A stretch of 64,000 nucleotides of DNA from NCBI GenBank assembly GCA_963815495.1, contig CAWFGW010000029.1:62001-126000 (forward strand), in the 5' to 3' direction. Shown piece after piece: positions 1-8,408 of the stretch. Within the stretch, counting starts at the first letter, position 1. Each line of letters starts with the position of its first letter. The position numbers and the translations under genes were made by a program. The DNA is from CAWFGW01 sp963815495. Its GTDB lineage: Bacteria; Bacteroidota; Bacteroidia; Cytophagales; JAAEPT01. The notes under the pieces were generated by a model, which was not told the origin of the DNA, searched no databases, and saw only the letters and a list, made by a program, of their open reading frames with translations.

Positions 1-405
1 TAAACGCCCCGGGGTAGCAATTAATATTTCGGTACCAAATAGGCGTAGCATTTGCGGGTTAATGGAAACACCGCCATACACCGCCATGGCTTTCAGGTTT
101 CTAGGTAAAAAAACACTTAATGATTTAAATACTTCTTCAACTTGAATGGCTAATTCTCGAGTCGGGACAATAATCAAAGTACGAATATGTCGTGTTTTGG
201 AAACCTCTCTCTTCAACAACATCTCCAAAATAGGTAATGCAAAAGCTGCTGTCTTGCCTGAACCTGTAGGTGCTATTCCTAATAAATCATTTCCTTTTAA
301 CAAGATAGGAATTGCTTTTTGTTGAATAGGAAATGGCTCCGTATACTTTGCTTTTTTTAAGGCGTCAGTTAAATAGGTAGACAAACCTAATGCTTCAAAA
401 CTCAT
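1..405 (-). CDS. DEAD-box RNA helicase, N-terminal part (runs off the window)
   Basis: Read on the minus strand from ATG at 405, this gives 135 residues of the first RecA-like domain of a DEAD-box ATP-dependent RNA helicase. Visible in order are a Q motif (FPIQQKAIP), the Walker A motif (APTGSGKTAAF), motif Ia (PTRELA), a GG motif and TPGRL, which is exactly where the window ends. The DEAD and SAT motifs and the whole second domain lie outside. The family unwinds structured RNA in ribosome assembly or mRNA turnover; the N-terminus resembles RhlE-type enzymes, but the subfamily cannot be settled from this part. It is transcribed divergently from the tandem array that begins about 95 bp upstream of its start. 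Confidence 0.93.
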   Translation of the reverse strand, partial: MSFEALGLSTYLTDALKKAKYTEPFPIQQKAIPILLKGNDLLGIAPTGSGKTAAFALPILEMLLKREVSKTRHIRTLIIVPTRELAIQVEEVFKSLSVFLPRNLKAMAVYGGVSINPQMLRLFGTEILIATPGRL

Positions 406-498
406 ATATCTTTCAATTGAATTACAAAGATACTTTATTTCCCCATCGAATTCGATTTGCTATTCTGAAATGACATTTTAAACTAGGAAATAGACTTT

Positions 499-631
499 CG
501 AATAAATACGGATAAAAACACTAAGTACTAACGCTGGCTAATTTTTACCGATTCTTTACGAAGATATTCAGCTAAACATAACCGTATAATTAAGTAAGAA
601 ACAAAAATTAAAACCTTTAAATATAAAAGTC
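499..631 (+). promoter_or_regulatory. Upstream region of the secreted-peptide units (unit 1)
   Basis: The 130 bp before the first ORF contain elements kept in all four units: ATAAATACGGAT near 503, TAAGTA, TAATTTTT followed by ACCGATTCTTTACGAAG, then an A-rich leader. A diverged copy of the first part occurs again at about 2570-2620 without this ORF. The conservation suggests a promoter plus operator, but no clear TAnnTTTG -7 element can be assigned. Confidence 0.5.
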
Positions 632-916
632 ATGAAAATACAAGCAATAATATTAACCGCAGTAATAAGTTTATTCACTCTTCAAGCTCAAGCTGTTGAA
701 CGAAAAACTGGACCAAAAGTTAAAAACGTTAAATCTAGTGAGCGATTAGCAAACGTTGAAAAAATAACAATTGAAAAAGTTGAGCCAGTAAAAGGACCAG
801 AAAGCAAAAACATAAAAGCAACAGAACGATTGGCAAATGTTGAAAAAACTACCTCTCAGAAAGTTGAAGTGTTAAAAGGTCCACAAGCTAAAAACTATAG
901 ACCTTATAGAAAATAA
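632..916 (+). CDS. Secreted basic repeat protein, copy 1
   Basis: A 94-residue protein of unknown function. Residues 1-21 form a signal peptide ending in AQA. The mature part consists of two 28-residue repeats (starting GPKVKN at 27 and GPESKN at 55, each containing ERLANVEK) followed by a partial third repeat, GPQAKNYRPYRK. The mature protein has no cysteine, is very rich in Lys and Glu and has a net positive charge. It is too short for a T9SS sorting domain, so a periplasmic or Sec-released product is likely. It has its own upstream region and terminator. I do not recognise the family. Confidence 0.8.
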   Translation: MKIQAIILTAVISLFTLQAQAVERKTGPKVKNVKSSERLANVEKITIEKVEPVKGPESKNIKATERLANVEKTTSQKVEVLKGPQAKNYRPYRK

Positions 917-938
917 TAATCATAAGAGTTAATTGAAA

Positions 939-967
939 AGGTAGGTGGAGACATCTACCTTTTTTTA
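939..967 (+). terminator. Terminator of copy 1
   Basis: AGGTAG pairs with CTACCT, extended by G-T and TG/CA pairs around a GAGA loop, followed by seven T. It closes the unit 22 bp after the stop codon. Confidence 0.85.
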
Positions 968-1161
968 TAACCCCTTATCTAATCTTTGATACCTCTCCTC
1001 CTCTATTTCTCTCTCATTCCTTTTTATACGAATAAATACGGATGATAATTATAAGTAATAACGCGGGTAATTTTTTACCGATTCTTTACGAAGATATTCA
1101 GCTAAACATAAACGTATAATTAAGTAAGAAACAAAAATTAAAACCTTTAAATATAAAAGTC

Positions 1162-1446
1162 ATGAAAATACAAGCAATAATATTAACCGCAGTAATAAGT
1201 TTATTCGCTCTTCAAGCTCAGGCTGTTGAACGAAAAACTGGACCAAAAGTTAAAAACGTTAAATCTAGTGAGCGATTAGCAAACGTTGAAAAAATAACAA
1301 TTAAAAAAGTTGAGCCAGTAAAAGGACCAGAAAGCAAAAACATAAAAGCAACAGAACGATTGGCAAATGTTGAAAAAACTACCTCTCAGAAAGTTGAAGT
1401 GTTAAAAGGTCCACAAGCTAAAAACTATAGACCTTATAGAAAATAA
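1162..1446 (+). CDS. Secreted basic repeat protein, copy 2
   Basis: Same 94-residue protein as copy 1, with two substitutions: T16A in the signal peptide and E48K in the first 28-residue repeat. Signal peptide cleavage after AQA at residue 21 is unchanged. Upstream region and terminator are the same as in copies 3 and 4. The very few differences over the whole 530-bp unit show that the duplication is recent or that the copies are kept alike by gene conversion. Function unknown. Confidence 0.8.
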   Translation: MKIQAIILTAVISLFALQAQAVERKTGPKVKNVKSSERLANVEKITIKKVEPVKGPESKNIKATERLANVEKTTSQKVEVLKGPQAKNYRPYRK

Positions 1447-1468
1447 TAATCATAAGAGTTAATTGAAA

Positions 1469-1497
1469 AGGTAGGTGGAGACATCTACCTTTTTTTA
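1469..1497 (+). terminator. Terminator of copy 2
   Basis: Identical hairpin (AGGTAG / CTACCT, GAGA loop) and T-run at +530 from that of copy 1. Confidence 0.85.
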
Positions 1498-1691
1498 TAA
1501 CCCCTTATCTAATCTTTGATACCTCTCCTCCTCTATTTCTCTCTCATTCCTTTTTATACGAATAAATACGGATGATAATTATAAGTAATAACGCGGGTAA
1601 TTTTTTACCGATTCTTTACGAAGATATTCAGCTAAACATAAACGTATAATTAAGTAAGAAACAAAAATTAAAACCTTTAAATATAAAAGTC

Positions 1692-1976
1692 ATGAAAATA
1701 CAAGCAATAATATTAACCGCAGTAATAAGTTTATTCACTCTTCAAGCTCAAGCTGTTGAACGAAAAACTGGACCAAAAGTTAAAAACGTTAAATCTAGTG
1801 AGCGATTAGCAGACGTTGAAAAAATAACAATTGAAAAAGTTGAGCCAGTAAAAGGACCAGAAAGCAAAAACATAAAAGCAACAGAACGATTGGCAAATGT
1901 TGAAAAAACTACCTCTCAGAAAGTTGAAGTGTTAAAAGGTCCACAAGCTAAAAACTATAGACCTTATAGAAAATAA
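1692..1976 (+). CDS. Secreted basic repeat protein, copy 3
   Basis: Same 94-residue secreted protein; differs from copy 1 only by N41D in the ERLANVEK motif of the first repeat. Signal peptide, two 28-residue repeats and the KNYRPYRK tail are intact. All four copies remain open, so there is no sign that extra copies are decaying. Function unknown. Confidence 0.8.
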   Translation: MKIQAIILTAVISLFTLQAQAVERKTGPKVKNVKSSERLADVEKITIEKVEPVKGPESKNIKATERLANVEKTTSQKVEVLKGPQAKNYRPYRK

Positions 1977-1998
1977 TAATCATAAGAGTTAATTGAAA

Positions 1999-2027
1999 AG
2001 GTAGGTGGAGACATCTACCTTTTTTTA
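1999..2027 (+). terminator. Terminator of copy 3
   Basis: Identical hairpin and T-run to the other units. Confidence 0.85.
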
Positions 2028-2221
2028 TAACCCCTTATCTAATCTTTGATACCTCTCCTCCTCTATTTCTCTCTCATTCCTTTTTATACGAATAAATACG
2101 GATGATAATTATAAGTAATAACGCGGGTAATTTTTTACCGATTCTTTACGAAGATATTCAGCTAAACATAAACGTATAATTAAGTAAGAAACAAAAATTA
2201 AAACCTTTAAATATAAAAGTC

Positions 2222-2506
2222 ATGAAAATACAAGCAATAATATTAACCGCAGTAATAAGTTTATTCACTCTTCAAGCTCAAGCTGTTGAACGAAAAACTG
2301 GACCAAAAGTTAAAAACGTTAAATCTAGTGAGCGATTAGCAAACGTTGAAAAAATAACAATTGAAAAAGTTGAGCCAGTAAAAGGACCAGAAAGCAAAAA
2401 CATAAAAGCAACAGAACGATTGGCAAATGTTGAAAAAACTACCTCTCAGAAAGTTGAAGTGTTAAAAGGTCCACAAGCTAAAAACTATAGACCTTATAGA
2501 AAATAA
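2222..2506 (+). CDS. Secreted basic repeat protein, copy 4
   Basis: Protein identical to copy 1. Because copy 1 has the diverged upstream region and copy 4 the array-type one, the protein is more conserved than its promoter across the array, suggesting selection on the product. The unit ends with the usual terminator, after which homology stops and a different sequence starts (about 2558). Function unknown. Confidence 0.8.
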   Translation: MKIQAIILTAVISLFTLQAQAVERKTGPKVKNVKSSERLANVEKITIEKVEPVKGPESKNIKATERLANVEKTTSQKVEVLKGPQAKNYRPYRK

Positions 2507-2528
2507 TAATCATAAGAGTTAATTGAAA

Positions 2529-2557
2529 AGGTAGGTGGAGACATCTACCTTTTTTTG
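2529..2557 (+). terminator. Terminator of copy 4
   Basis: Same AGGTAG / CTACCT hairpin; the right end of homology of the array lies in its T-run. Confidence 0.85.
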
Positions 2558-2562
2558 ATTTT

Positions 2563-2721
2563 TATGCTATAAATACGTAGGATAAAATTAAGTAATAGCT
2601 ACTATAATTTTTTACGAGTAAGTCGTGAATTGATATACTAATTATATATAATATACTTGTATTAAGTAATAGCTGGTTGAATAAGGTTAAAAGAGGCAGA
2701 TGAATTCATCTGTCTTTTTTT
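2563..2721 (+). other. Orphan promoter-like element and short transcript candidate
   Basis: This stretch starts with a diverged copy of the array upstream region (ATAAATACG, GGATAAAATTAAGTAATA, TAATTTTTTACG, about 2570-2620), holds a 14-bp direct repeat ATTAAGTAATAGCT at 2587-2600 and 2661-2674, and ends in a strong terminator at 2697-2721. No ORF worth calling lies between. It could encode a small RNA of about 100 nt under the same control as the array, or be the shell of a decayed fifth unit. Confidence 0.4.
2697..2721 (+). terminator. Terminator after the orphan element
   Basis: Perfect 16-bp palindrome CAGATGAATTCATCTG followed closely by eight T. Confidence 0.8.
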
Positions 2722-2815
2722 ATGTGAAAAAATTAGTTTAATGTTTTTAACAAAAAGTTAAACAAAATTAAGTGCATATAGTTAAGTGATCATGTGTAAC
2801 TTAAAATCTAAAACT

Positions 2816-4765
2816 ATGAAACATTTTAACCACTTACTTTCACTTTTACTCCTCTTAGGGACTCTCAGTGTTTCTGCTCAACAAACCGTATATGATGCGA
2901 TATCTGAATCTACAGCTCACACCACACTCAAAGCTGCCATTGATGCTGCAGAATTAGCTACAACTCTGGATGATGAGACCAAAGCATATACCGTTTTTGC
3001 TCCTACAAATGATGCCTTTGCTGCTTTAGGAGATGTGGTATCCGACTTACTTGTTGACCCGACTGGTGACTTAGCTGATATTCTTTTGTACCATGTGTTA
3101 GGTGACTCGGTTGCATCTACTGTGTTAACTAACGGAATGATTGTCGATGCTTTAAATACGGATAACACACTAAAAATCACAGTGAAATCGGCTGGTGGGG
3201 TAGCCATCAACCAAGCAATGGTTACTACTGCTGACATTAGAACTTCAAACGGTATTGTACATGTAATTGATGCCGTTTTGCTTCCAAATGAAACCGTAGT
3301 GGATGTTGCCTTAGATAATAGCAATTTCTCTACGTTAGTAACCGCTGTTGCTGCCGCTGAATTATTGCCAGCATTGACTAATCCTGCTGGAACCTATACT
3401 GTATTCGCACCTACAAATGATGCCTTTGCTGCTTTAGGAGATGTGGTATCCGACTTACTTGTTGACCCGACTGGTGACTTAGCTGATATTCTTTTGTACC
3501 ATGTGTTAGGTGACTCGGTTGCATCTACTGTGTTAACTAACGGAATGATTGTCGATGCTTTAAATACTGATAACACACTAAAAATCACAGTGAAATCGGC
3601 TGGTGGGGTAGCCATCAACCAAGCAATGGTTACTACTGCTGACATTAGAACTTCAAACGGTATTGTACATGTAATTGATGCCGTTTTGCTTCCAAATGAA
3701 ACCGTAGTGGATGTTGCCTTAGATAATAGCAATTTCTCTACGTTAGTAACCGCTGTTGCTGCCGCTGAATTATTGCCAGCATTGACTAATCCTGCTGGAA
3801 CCTATACTGTATTCGCACCTACAAATGATGCCTTTGCTGCTTTAGGAGATGTGGTATCCGACTTACTTGTTGACCCGACTGGTGACTTAGCTGATATTCT
3901 TTTGTACCATGTGTTAGGTGACTCGGTTGCATCTACTGTGTTAACTAACGGAATGATTGTCGATGCTTTAAATACGGATAACACACTAAAAATCACAGTG
4001 AAATCGGCTGGTGGGGTAGCCATCAACCAAGCAATGGTTACTACTGCTGACATCAGAACTTCAAACGGTATTGTACATGTAATTGATGCCGTTTTGCTTC
4101 CAAATGAAACCGTAGTGGATGTTGCCTTAGATAATAGCAATTTCTCTACGTTAGTAACCGCTGTAATTGCAGCTGAATTATTACCAGCATTGACTAATCC
4201 TGCTGGAACCTATACTGTATTCGCACCTACAAATGATGCTTTTGCTGAGTTAGGTTCAACAGTAGATGACTTACTATTAGATCCAACTGGTGATTTAGCA
4301 AATATTCTTTTATATCACGTATTGGGCACAACAGTTCTTGCTGCTGACTTAGTGGATGATAGCAAAGTTGCAACTTTATTGGTAGGTGATTCAGTTACCG
4401 TAGAATTAACTGGTGGTGTATTCATAAACAATGCGACTGTCATTGACCCAAATAATGAAACTGGAAATGGGGTAGTCCATGCCATCAACAAAGTTTTGTT
4501 ACCTGGTTCAATCACAAGTGTAGAAGATGAATTAATTGCTGGAATGGATTTTTATCCAAATCCAACTACCAATACTATTAATGTGACTTCAGATAACAAA
4601 AACCTAACTTATACCATTACTAATACTTCTGGTATTATCATAAAAACTGGTATAATAGGAACTGGAAATAACTCAATAAACATCCAAGCATTCAAAGAAG
4701 GAACATATATGATGAATCTTTCTTCAAACAACAGAACTTCTTCTATCAAGTTTGTTAAAAACTAA
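2816..4765 (+). CDS. Secreted fasciclin (FAS1) multidomain protein with T9SS sorting domain
   Basis: About 649 residues from the ATG at 2816. A GTG 30 bp upstream is also in frame, but the ATG starts directly at the signal peptide (MKHFNHLLSLLLLLG, ending SVSAQ). Four FAS1 domains of about 136 residues follow, each with the H1 motif YTVFAPTNDAF and the H2-like NGIVHVIDAVLLP; the fourth has diverged. The C-terminus (DFYPNPTTNTINV ... IKFVKN) is a type A T9SS sorting domain, so the protein should be exported across the outer membrane and anchored or released. FAS1 domains mediate adhesion to matrix or surfaces. Domains 1 to 3 are nearly identical even at DNA level. The minus-strand ORFs inside are shadows of the repeat. 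Confidence 0.93.
   Translation: MKHFNHLLSLLLLLGTLSVSAQQTVYDAISESTAHTTLKAAIDAAELATTLDDETKAYTVFAPTNDAFAALGDVVSDLLVDPTGDLADILLYHVLGDSVASTVLTNGMIVDALNTDNTLKITVKSAGGVAINQAMVTTADIRTSNGIVHVIDAVLLPNETVVDVALDNSNFSTLVTAVAAAELLPALTNPAGTYTVFAPTNDAFAALGDVVSDLLVDPTGDLADILLYHVLGDSVASTVLTNGMIVDALNTDNTLKITVKSAGGVAINQAMVTTADIRTSNGIVHVIDAVLLPNETVVDVALDNSNFSTLVTAVAAAELLPALTNPAGTYTVFAPTNDAFAALGDVVSDLLVDPTGDLADILLYHVLGDSVASTVLTNGMIVDALNTDNTLKITVKSAGGVAINQAMVTTADIRTSNGIVHVIDAVLLPNETVVDVALDNSNFSTLVTAVIAAELLPALTNPAGTYTVFAPTNDAFAELGSTVDDLLLDPTGDLANILLYHVLGTTVLAADLVDDSKVATLLVGDSVTVELTGGVFINNATVIDPNNETGNGVVHAINKVLLPGSITSVEDELIAGMDFYPNPTTNTINVTSDNKNLTYTITNTSGIIIKTGIIGTGNNSINIQAFKEGTYMMNLSSNNRTSSIKFVKN
3005..4160 (+). repeat. 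408-bp tandem repeat encoding FAS1 domains
   Basis: Three direct copies with a 408-bp period (starts at 3005, 3413 and 3821) differ at only a few bases, for example ATACGG versus ATACTG and ATTAG versus ATCAG. The fourth domain, after about 4160, aligns in protein but not closely in DNA. This indicates recent internal duplication or gene conversion and a possible copy-number-variable site. Confidence 0.92.
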
Positions 4766-4804
4766 TCATATAAATAAATAGTGTTGATATTAAATCAGCC
4801 ATCT

Positions 4805-4850
4805 TAAACATTAAAGTCGATTTGATTTCTCAAATCGACTTTAATGTTTA
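4805..4850. terminator. Bidirectional terminator, perfect 21-bp arms
   Basis: Arms 4805-4825 and 4830-4850 are exact reverse complements around a TTTC loop. The right arm contains the stop codon of the minus-strand gene, so both convergent genes share one hairpin. Confidence 0.85.
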
Positions 4851-5627
4851 TATAATACCATATTTAAAATTAATGGTAATGACTCCATCATAAGCAACTC
4901 CTAAAAGGGATGAAGCAGGTCCTTTATTAATAGCTATTTCTAATAAATCTACGCTGTTGAAAACGACAGCGATATCGCCTTCTTCAACTTCAGCATAAGA
5001 ATTAGCGATTCTATTAATGTGTCCCCTACCCACGTTCACTTCAAAATTTCTACCCTCTCGAACTTCATCAAAAGTGGCTCGATCAATGTTCGTAATTAAG
5101 TTCCCATAACTGTCTACATGAATTACATTTCCATGAATCCGGTCTTTCGTAACACTTAATTCGCGATTAATTAATCGCTTCATTTCCGTAAGGCCTGGTC
5201 CTAAATCATAAATATTTTTCCCGTTAGCTAAATAAACAGCGGCTTTGGCAAAAATATCACGTGCTGGAAAAGTTGTTTGTAGCCTTTCCTGATTAATATC
5301 AACAATGGCCATGGGTTTAGAATTTGTGATTAAAGACAATAGCCCGTTGTCTGCTCCAACAAAATAATGGTCATCCACTTTTACAGCGATGAATTTTTCA
5401 TTTTTCTTATTTAATGAGTTGACACTTAAAATATGGACTGTGCCTTTAGGAAAATCATTATAAACCGACCTAATGACAAAAGCTGCATGCGCCAAATCAT
5501 AGTGCTCTACATCATGACTAATATCAAATAAATTTACATTTGGAAACAATGCAGACACCTTCGCCTTAACTGCCGCAACGTAAGGGTCGCGGTGTCCAAA
5601 GTCTGACAGAAAGGTGATTATCGCCAT
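4848..5627 (-). CDS. SAM hydrolase (DUF62 / SAM hydroxide adenosyltransferase family)
   Basis: About 259 residues. The start is taken at the ATG giving MAIITFLSDFGHRDPYV, the canonical family N-terminus; a longer ORF upstream adds an atypical 19 residues. FLSDFG, DISHDV and the C-terminal HVDSYGNLITN and VAVVFNS-like segments fit the SAM-dependent chlorinase/fluorinase superfamily, whose common members hydrolyse S-adenosylmethionine to adenosine and methionine. It lies divergent to phoH with 71 bp between, so both promoters must be in that gap. The stop codon lies in the shared terminator. Confidence 0.85.
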   Translation of the reverse strand: MAIITFLSDFGHRDPYVAAVKAKVSALFPNVNLFDISHDVEHYDLAHAAFVIRSVYNDFPKGTVHILSVNSLNKKNEKFIAVKVDDHYFVGADNGLLSLITNSKPMAIVDINQERLQTTFPARDIFAKAAVYLANGKNIYDLGPGLTEMKRLINRELSVTKDRIHGNVIHVDSYGNLITNIDRATFDEVREGRNFEVNVGRGHINRIANSYAEVEEGDIAVVFNSVDLLEIAINKGPASSLLGVAYDGVITINFKYGII

Positions 5628-5698
5628 AGAACAAATGAAATAAAATTGTAATTTTATACCTGAACAAAGTAAGTGATTTTTCACCTAATACACATCCA

Positions 5699-6643
5699 TT
5701 GATAGAAAAAGTCATCGAACTAGAGGGTATTTCTCTAGTAGATTTTCTTGGTAAAGAGAATCAGAATATAAACAGAATTGCTTTTGCTTTTCCAGAAGCA
5801 AAGATTATATCTCGCGGAAGCGCTATTCGAATAATCGGTAATAAAAAAGAGGTTAATAACATCACTGATTTTTTTGTAACACTGGAGGAACATTACAAAA
5901 AATATGGTAACCTAACCACAGATCAACTTGATGATTACATCAGAAGTAATGCGACTGACCCCATTGATTTTGGCACTGACGGTGTAGTCTTATATGGTGC
6001 TAAAGGACTAGTAGTTAAACCTAAATCAAAAAACCAGAAAGATTTGGTGAAAACCATTTCCGAAAAAGACATGGTTTTTGCTGTTGGACCAGCAGGTACA
6101 GGTAAAACCTATTTGGCTGTCGCAATGGCGGTGCGAGCACTTAAAAATAAGACTGTAAAAAAAATAATTATTACACGACCAGCTGTGGAGGCTGGTGAAA
6201 ACCTTGGTTTTCTTCCTGGTGACTTAAAAGACAAGGTAGACCCTTATCTGAGACCTATTTATGATGCGCTGGAGGAAATGTTAACTGCAGAAAAGTTAGC
6301 ACAATATCAAGAGAGCAATGTCGTTGAAATAGCGCCCTTGGCATATATGCGAGGTCGAACGCTCAATCATGCTTTTGTATTACTAGATGAGGCTCAAAAT
6401 ACAACTTCGATGCAAATGAAGATGTTTCTAACACGACTTGGTGCAAACTCTAAAATGGTAATAACTGGAGATGTTTCTCAAGTGGATTTACCTTTTAAAG
6501 TAAAAAGTGGATTAAGAGTAGCTGTTGAAATGCTTGAGAATATCGATGACATCGGGTTTGTATATTTAGATGAAAAAGATGTAGTCAGACACCATATTGT
6601 GAAAAAAATAATTAAAGCTTTTGAAACTCAAGAACAACGCTAA
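5699..6643 (+). CDS. phoH: PhoH-family ATPase
   Basis: 314 residues, probably starting at TTG (5699), since the protein begins directly with the family start IEKVIELEGISLVDFLG and no better codon is in frame nearby. An N-terminal KH-like region is followed by the PhoH P-loop domain with Walker A GPAGTGKT, the ITRPAVEAGENLGFLPGD signature, Walker B VLLDEAQN and the sensor ITGDVSQVDLP. PhoH proteins are cytoplasmic ATPases linked to RNA metabolism (PhoH/YbeZ partners YbeY); no ybeY is seen next to it. Confidence 0.93.
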   Translation: MIEKVIELEGISLVDFLGKENQNINRIAFAFPEAKIISRGSAIRIIGNKKEVNNITDFFVTLEEHYKKYGNLTTDQLDDYIRSNATDPIDFGTDGVVLYGAKGLVVKPKSKNQKDLVKTISEKDMVFAVGPAGTGKTYLAVAMAVRALKNKTVKKIIITRPAVEAGENLGFLPGDLKDKVDPYLRPIYDALEEMLTAEKLAQYQESNVVEIAPLAYMRGRTLNHAFVLLDEAQNTTSMQMKMFLTRLGANSKMVITGDVSQVDLPFKVKSGLRVAVEMLENIDDIGFVYLDEKDVVRHHIVKKIIKAFETQEQR

Positions 6644-6650
6644 TTTGCTA

Positions 6651-8408
6651 ATGGTCCTTTTACTGATTGGTATTTTTATTACCAATCAGCAAAAGTCTTG
6701 GACAAACACCCTTTCCAAGAGGTTGTGGTACACATCACTATGATTCGCTGAAAAGAGCAAAAGATCCTACTTTTGATTTATCTAGAGATCAATTCGAACG
6801 CAAACTTCAGCAAAACATCAAAAGGAGATTAGCACAAAAAACCAGTACTGAAGAACTAATTTACACCATTCCAGTAGTAGTACATGTTATTTATTCTAAT
6901 CAATTTCCCACAAACGAATATTCCGGATGAAGAAGTCATTGAACAACTCGAAGTATTAAATCAAGATTTTAGAAGGCTAAATATTGATGCAATCAACACT
7001 CCTAACCGATGGAAACCTTTTGCAGCAGATATTAAGATTCAGTTTTGTCTCGCCACACGTGATCCACAAGGTAACGCTATAGACTTGGCAATTAATCGAG
7101 TGAAGACAACTAATCTGTCTTATGATTTTGAGTTAGACGATGTGGAATTAAAGGCTAACTCCTATTGGCCAAGCGATCAATATTTAAATATTTGGGTAAC
7201 ACGACTTAGTAAAAACATTCTCGGTTATGCGCAATACCCTAACGATAGTGATTTAGCTGGACTTTCCCCTAACCAAGGAAGTGCGATAACAGATGGTGTT
7301 GTTATTGACTACCGAGCTTTTGGTATAGATCAACCAGCAGCTAAAAGTTTTACAAATTCCCCTTATGTGCTTGGTCGAACACTGACGCATGAAGTTGGTC
7401 ATTGGTTAGGCTTGTTTCATACCTTTGGCAATAACAGTGGTTGCGGCAACCAAGCAAATGACTATGTCTTTGACACACCTCGCCTAGGAAAGAGTAATCA
7501 AGGATTAGACCTGTGTAACTCAATAGTTATTGGCTGTGGTGGTGATACAGCAATGTTTGAAAACTACATGGACTACACCAATGATGCGTGTATGAATCTA
7601 TTCACCAAAGGACAAAAAGAACGCATGCGATCGGCATTTTTAACGAGCCCACGAAGAGTTGCTTTACTTGAATCTGGAGGTTGTTGTGGTACGGGCGTTG
7701 CTAACTTTTCACCTCCATATTCGCAAAATTTCGAAGATAGTATCGCTGATGTAGGATGGGATGATACTACTTTTCAATCATCATTTAAATGGGGAATTTC
7801 ATCCAACGATATTTGGTAATAGTGCCTTTGCTTCCTACATTTTCTCAAGACAGCGCTTCTATTTTGAGTCCCTTTTTTGATTTAACAACTTCAGATAAGA
7901 CTATCATGGAGTTTGATGTCTCAGCTAATTCCTCAACTCAAAATTCCCCTATCCGAATTTATTATGAACTCACATGCAGTGATACTTGGGTGGAGTTAAA
8001 CCGCATAGCTAACCTCAATACGAGTTGGGAAAAACAAACCTATCATCTTACTGAACTTTCTGGCCAACGCTACGTCCGTTTTAGAATCGAAGCGAAAACA
8101 GCCAATGATGCCGAGATATTGTTAGATAATTTCAAAATCTATAAATCAAGCAATAATTTAGAGAGCTACCCTCTACCCTAACCCTTCCAACGACATTCGT
8201 ATATGTAGAAACTGTATTTAATGGCAAACACCCCATTACAGTAAAAGTGTACAATACTATTGGACAATTAGTGAAATCTTTTTATACTGAAGTCACAAGC
8301 AGTACACTTTTAGAGTTTTCTTTTAACGAGTTGTCTGCGGGCACTTATTTTTTAAAGGTTGAAGTAAATGGAGAATCAACAGTCGAACGATTACTACTCT
8401 GGGAATAA
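6651..8408 (+). pseudogene. M43-type secreted metalloprotease with T9SS domain, multiply frameshifted
   Basis: Joining frames gives a protein of about 580 residues. ATG 6651 starts a signal peptide (MVLLLIGIFI). A pro-region with PRGCGT and HHYDSLKRA and the phrase IPVVVHVIY typical of pappalysin-like proteases follow. The catalytic motif is HEVGHWLGLFH, with a downstream Met-turn region ENYMDYTNDAC (M43 family, zinc protease). After a beta-sandwich-like region comes a T9SS sorting domain beginning YPNPSND and ending ERLLLWE at 8408. Frame changes occur near 6700, 6905, 7815, 7840, 8172 and 8204; all act like one extra base. The order and completeness of domains argue that the gene is otherwise whole. 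Confidence 0.8.

Larger units (their letters stand above)
499..2557 (+). repeat. Tandem array of four 530-bp gene units
   Basis: Four head-to-tail units repeat with an exact 530-bp period (ORF starts at 632, 1162, 1692 and 2222). Each unit carries an upstream region, a 285-bp ORF and a hairpin terminator. Units 2 to 4 are nearly identical including the non-coding parts. The upstream region of unit 1 (499-631) has drifted: it matches from the ATAAATACGGAT element on, with several substitutions over the next 40 bases. The pattern is expected from recent unequal crossing over of a complete monocistronic transcription unit, in which unit 1 keeps the ancestral left flank. No transposase or terminal inverted repeats are seen. 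Confidence 0.95.

Noticed and set aside
499..2557. CRISPR-like repeat array
   Set aside because: The period is 530 bp and each unit carries an ORF; there are no short repeats separated by unique spacers.
2917..4515. Four minus-strand ORFs of 66 to 135 codons within the fasciclin gene
   Set aside because: They repeat with the 408-bp period and are the antisense shadow of the FAS1 repeats; composition is poor and no start context exists.
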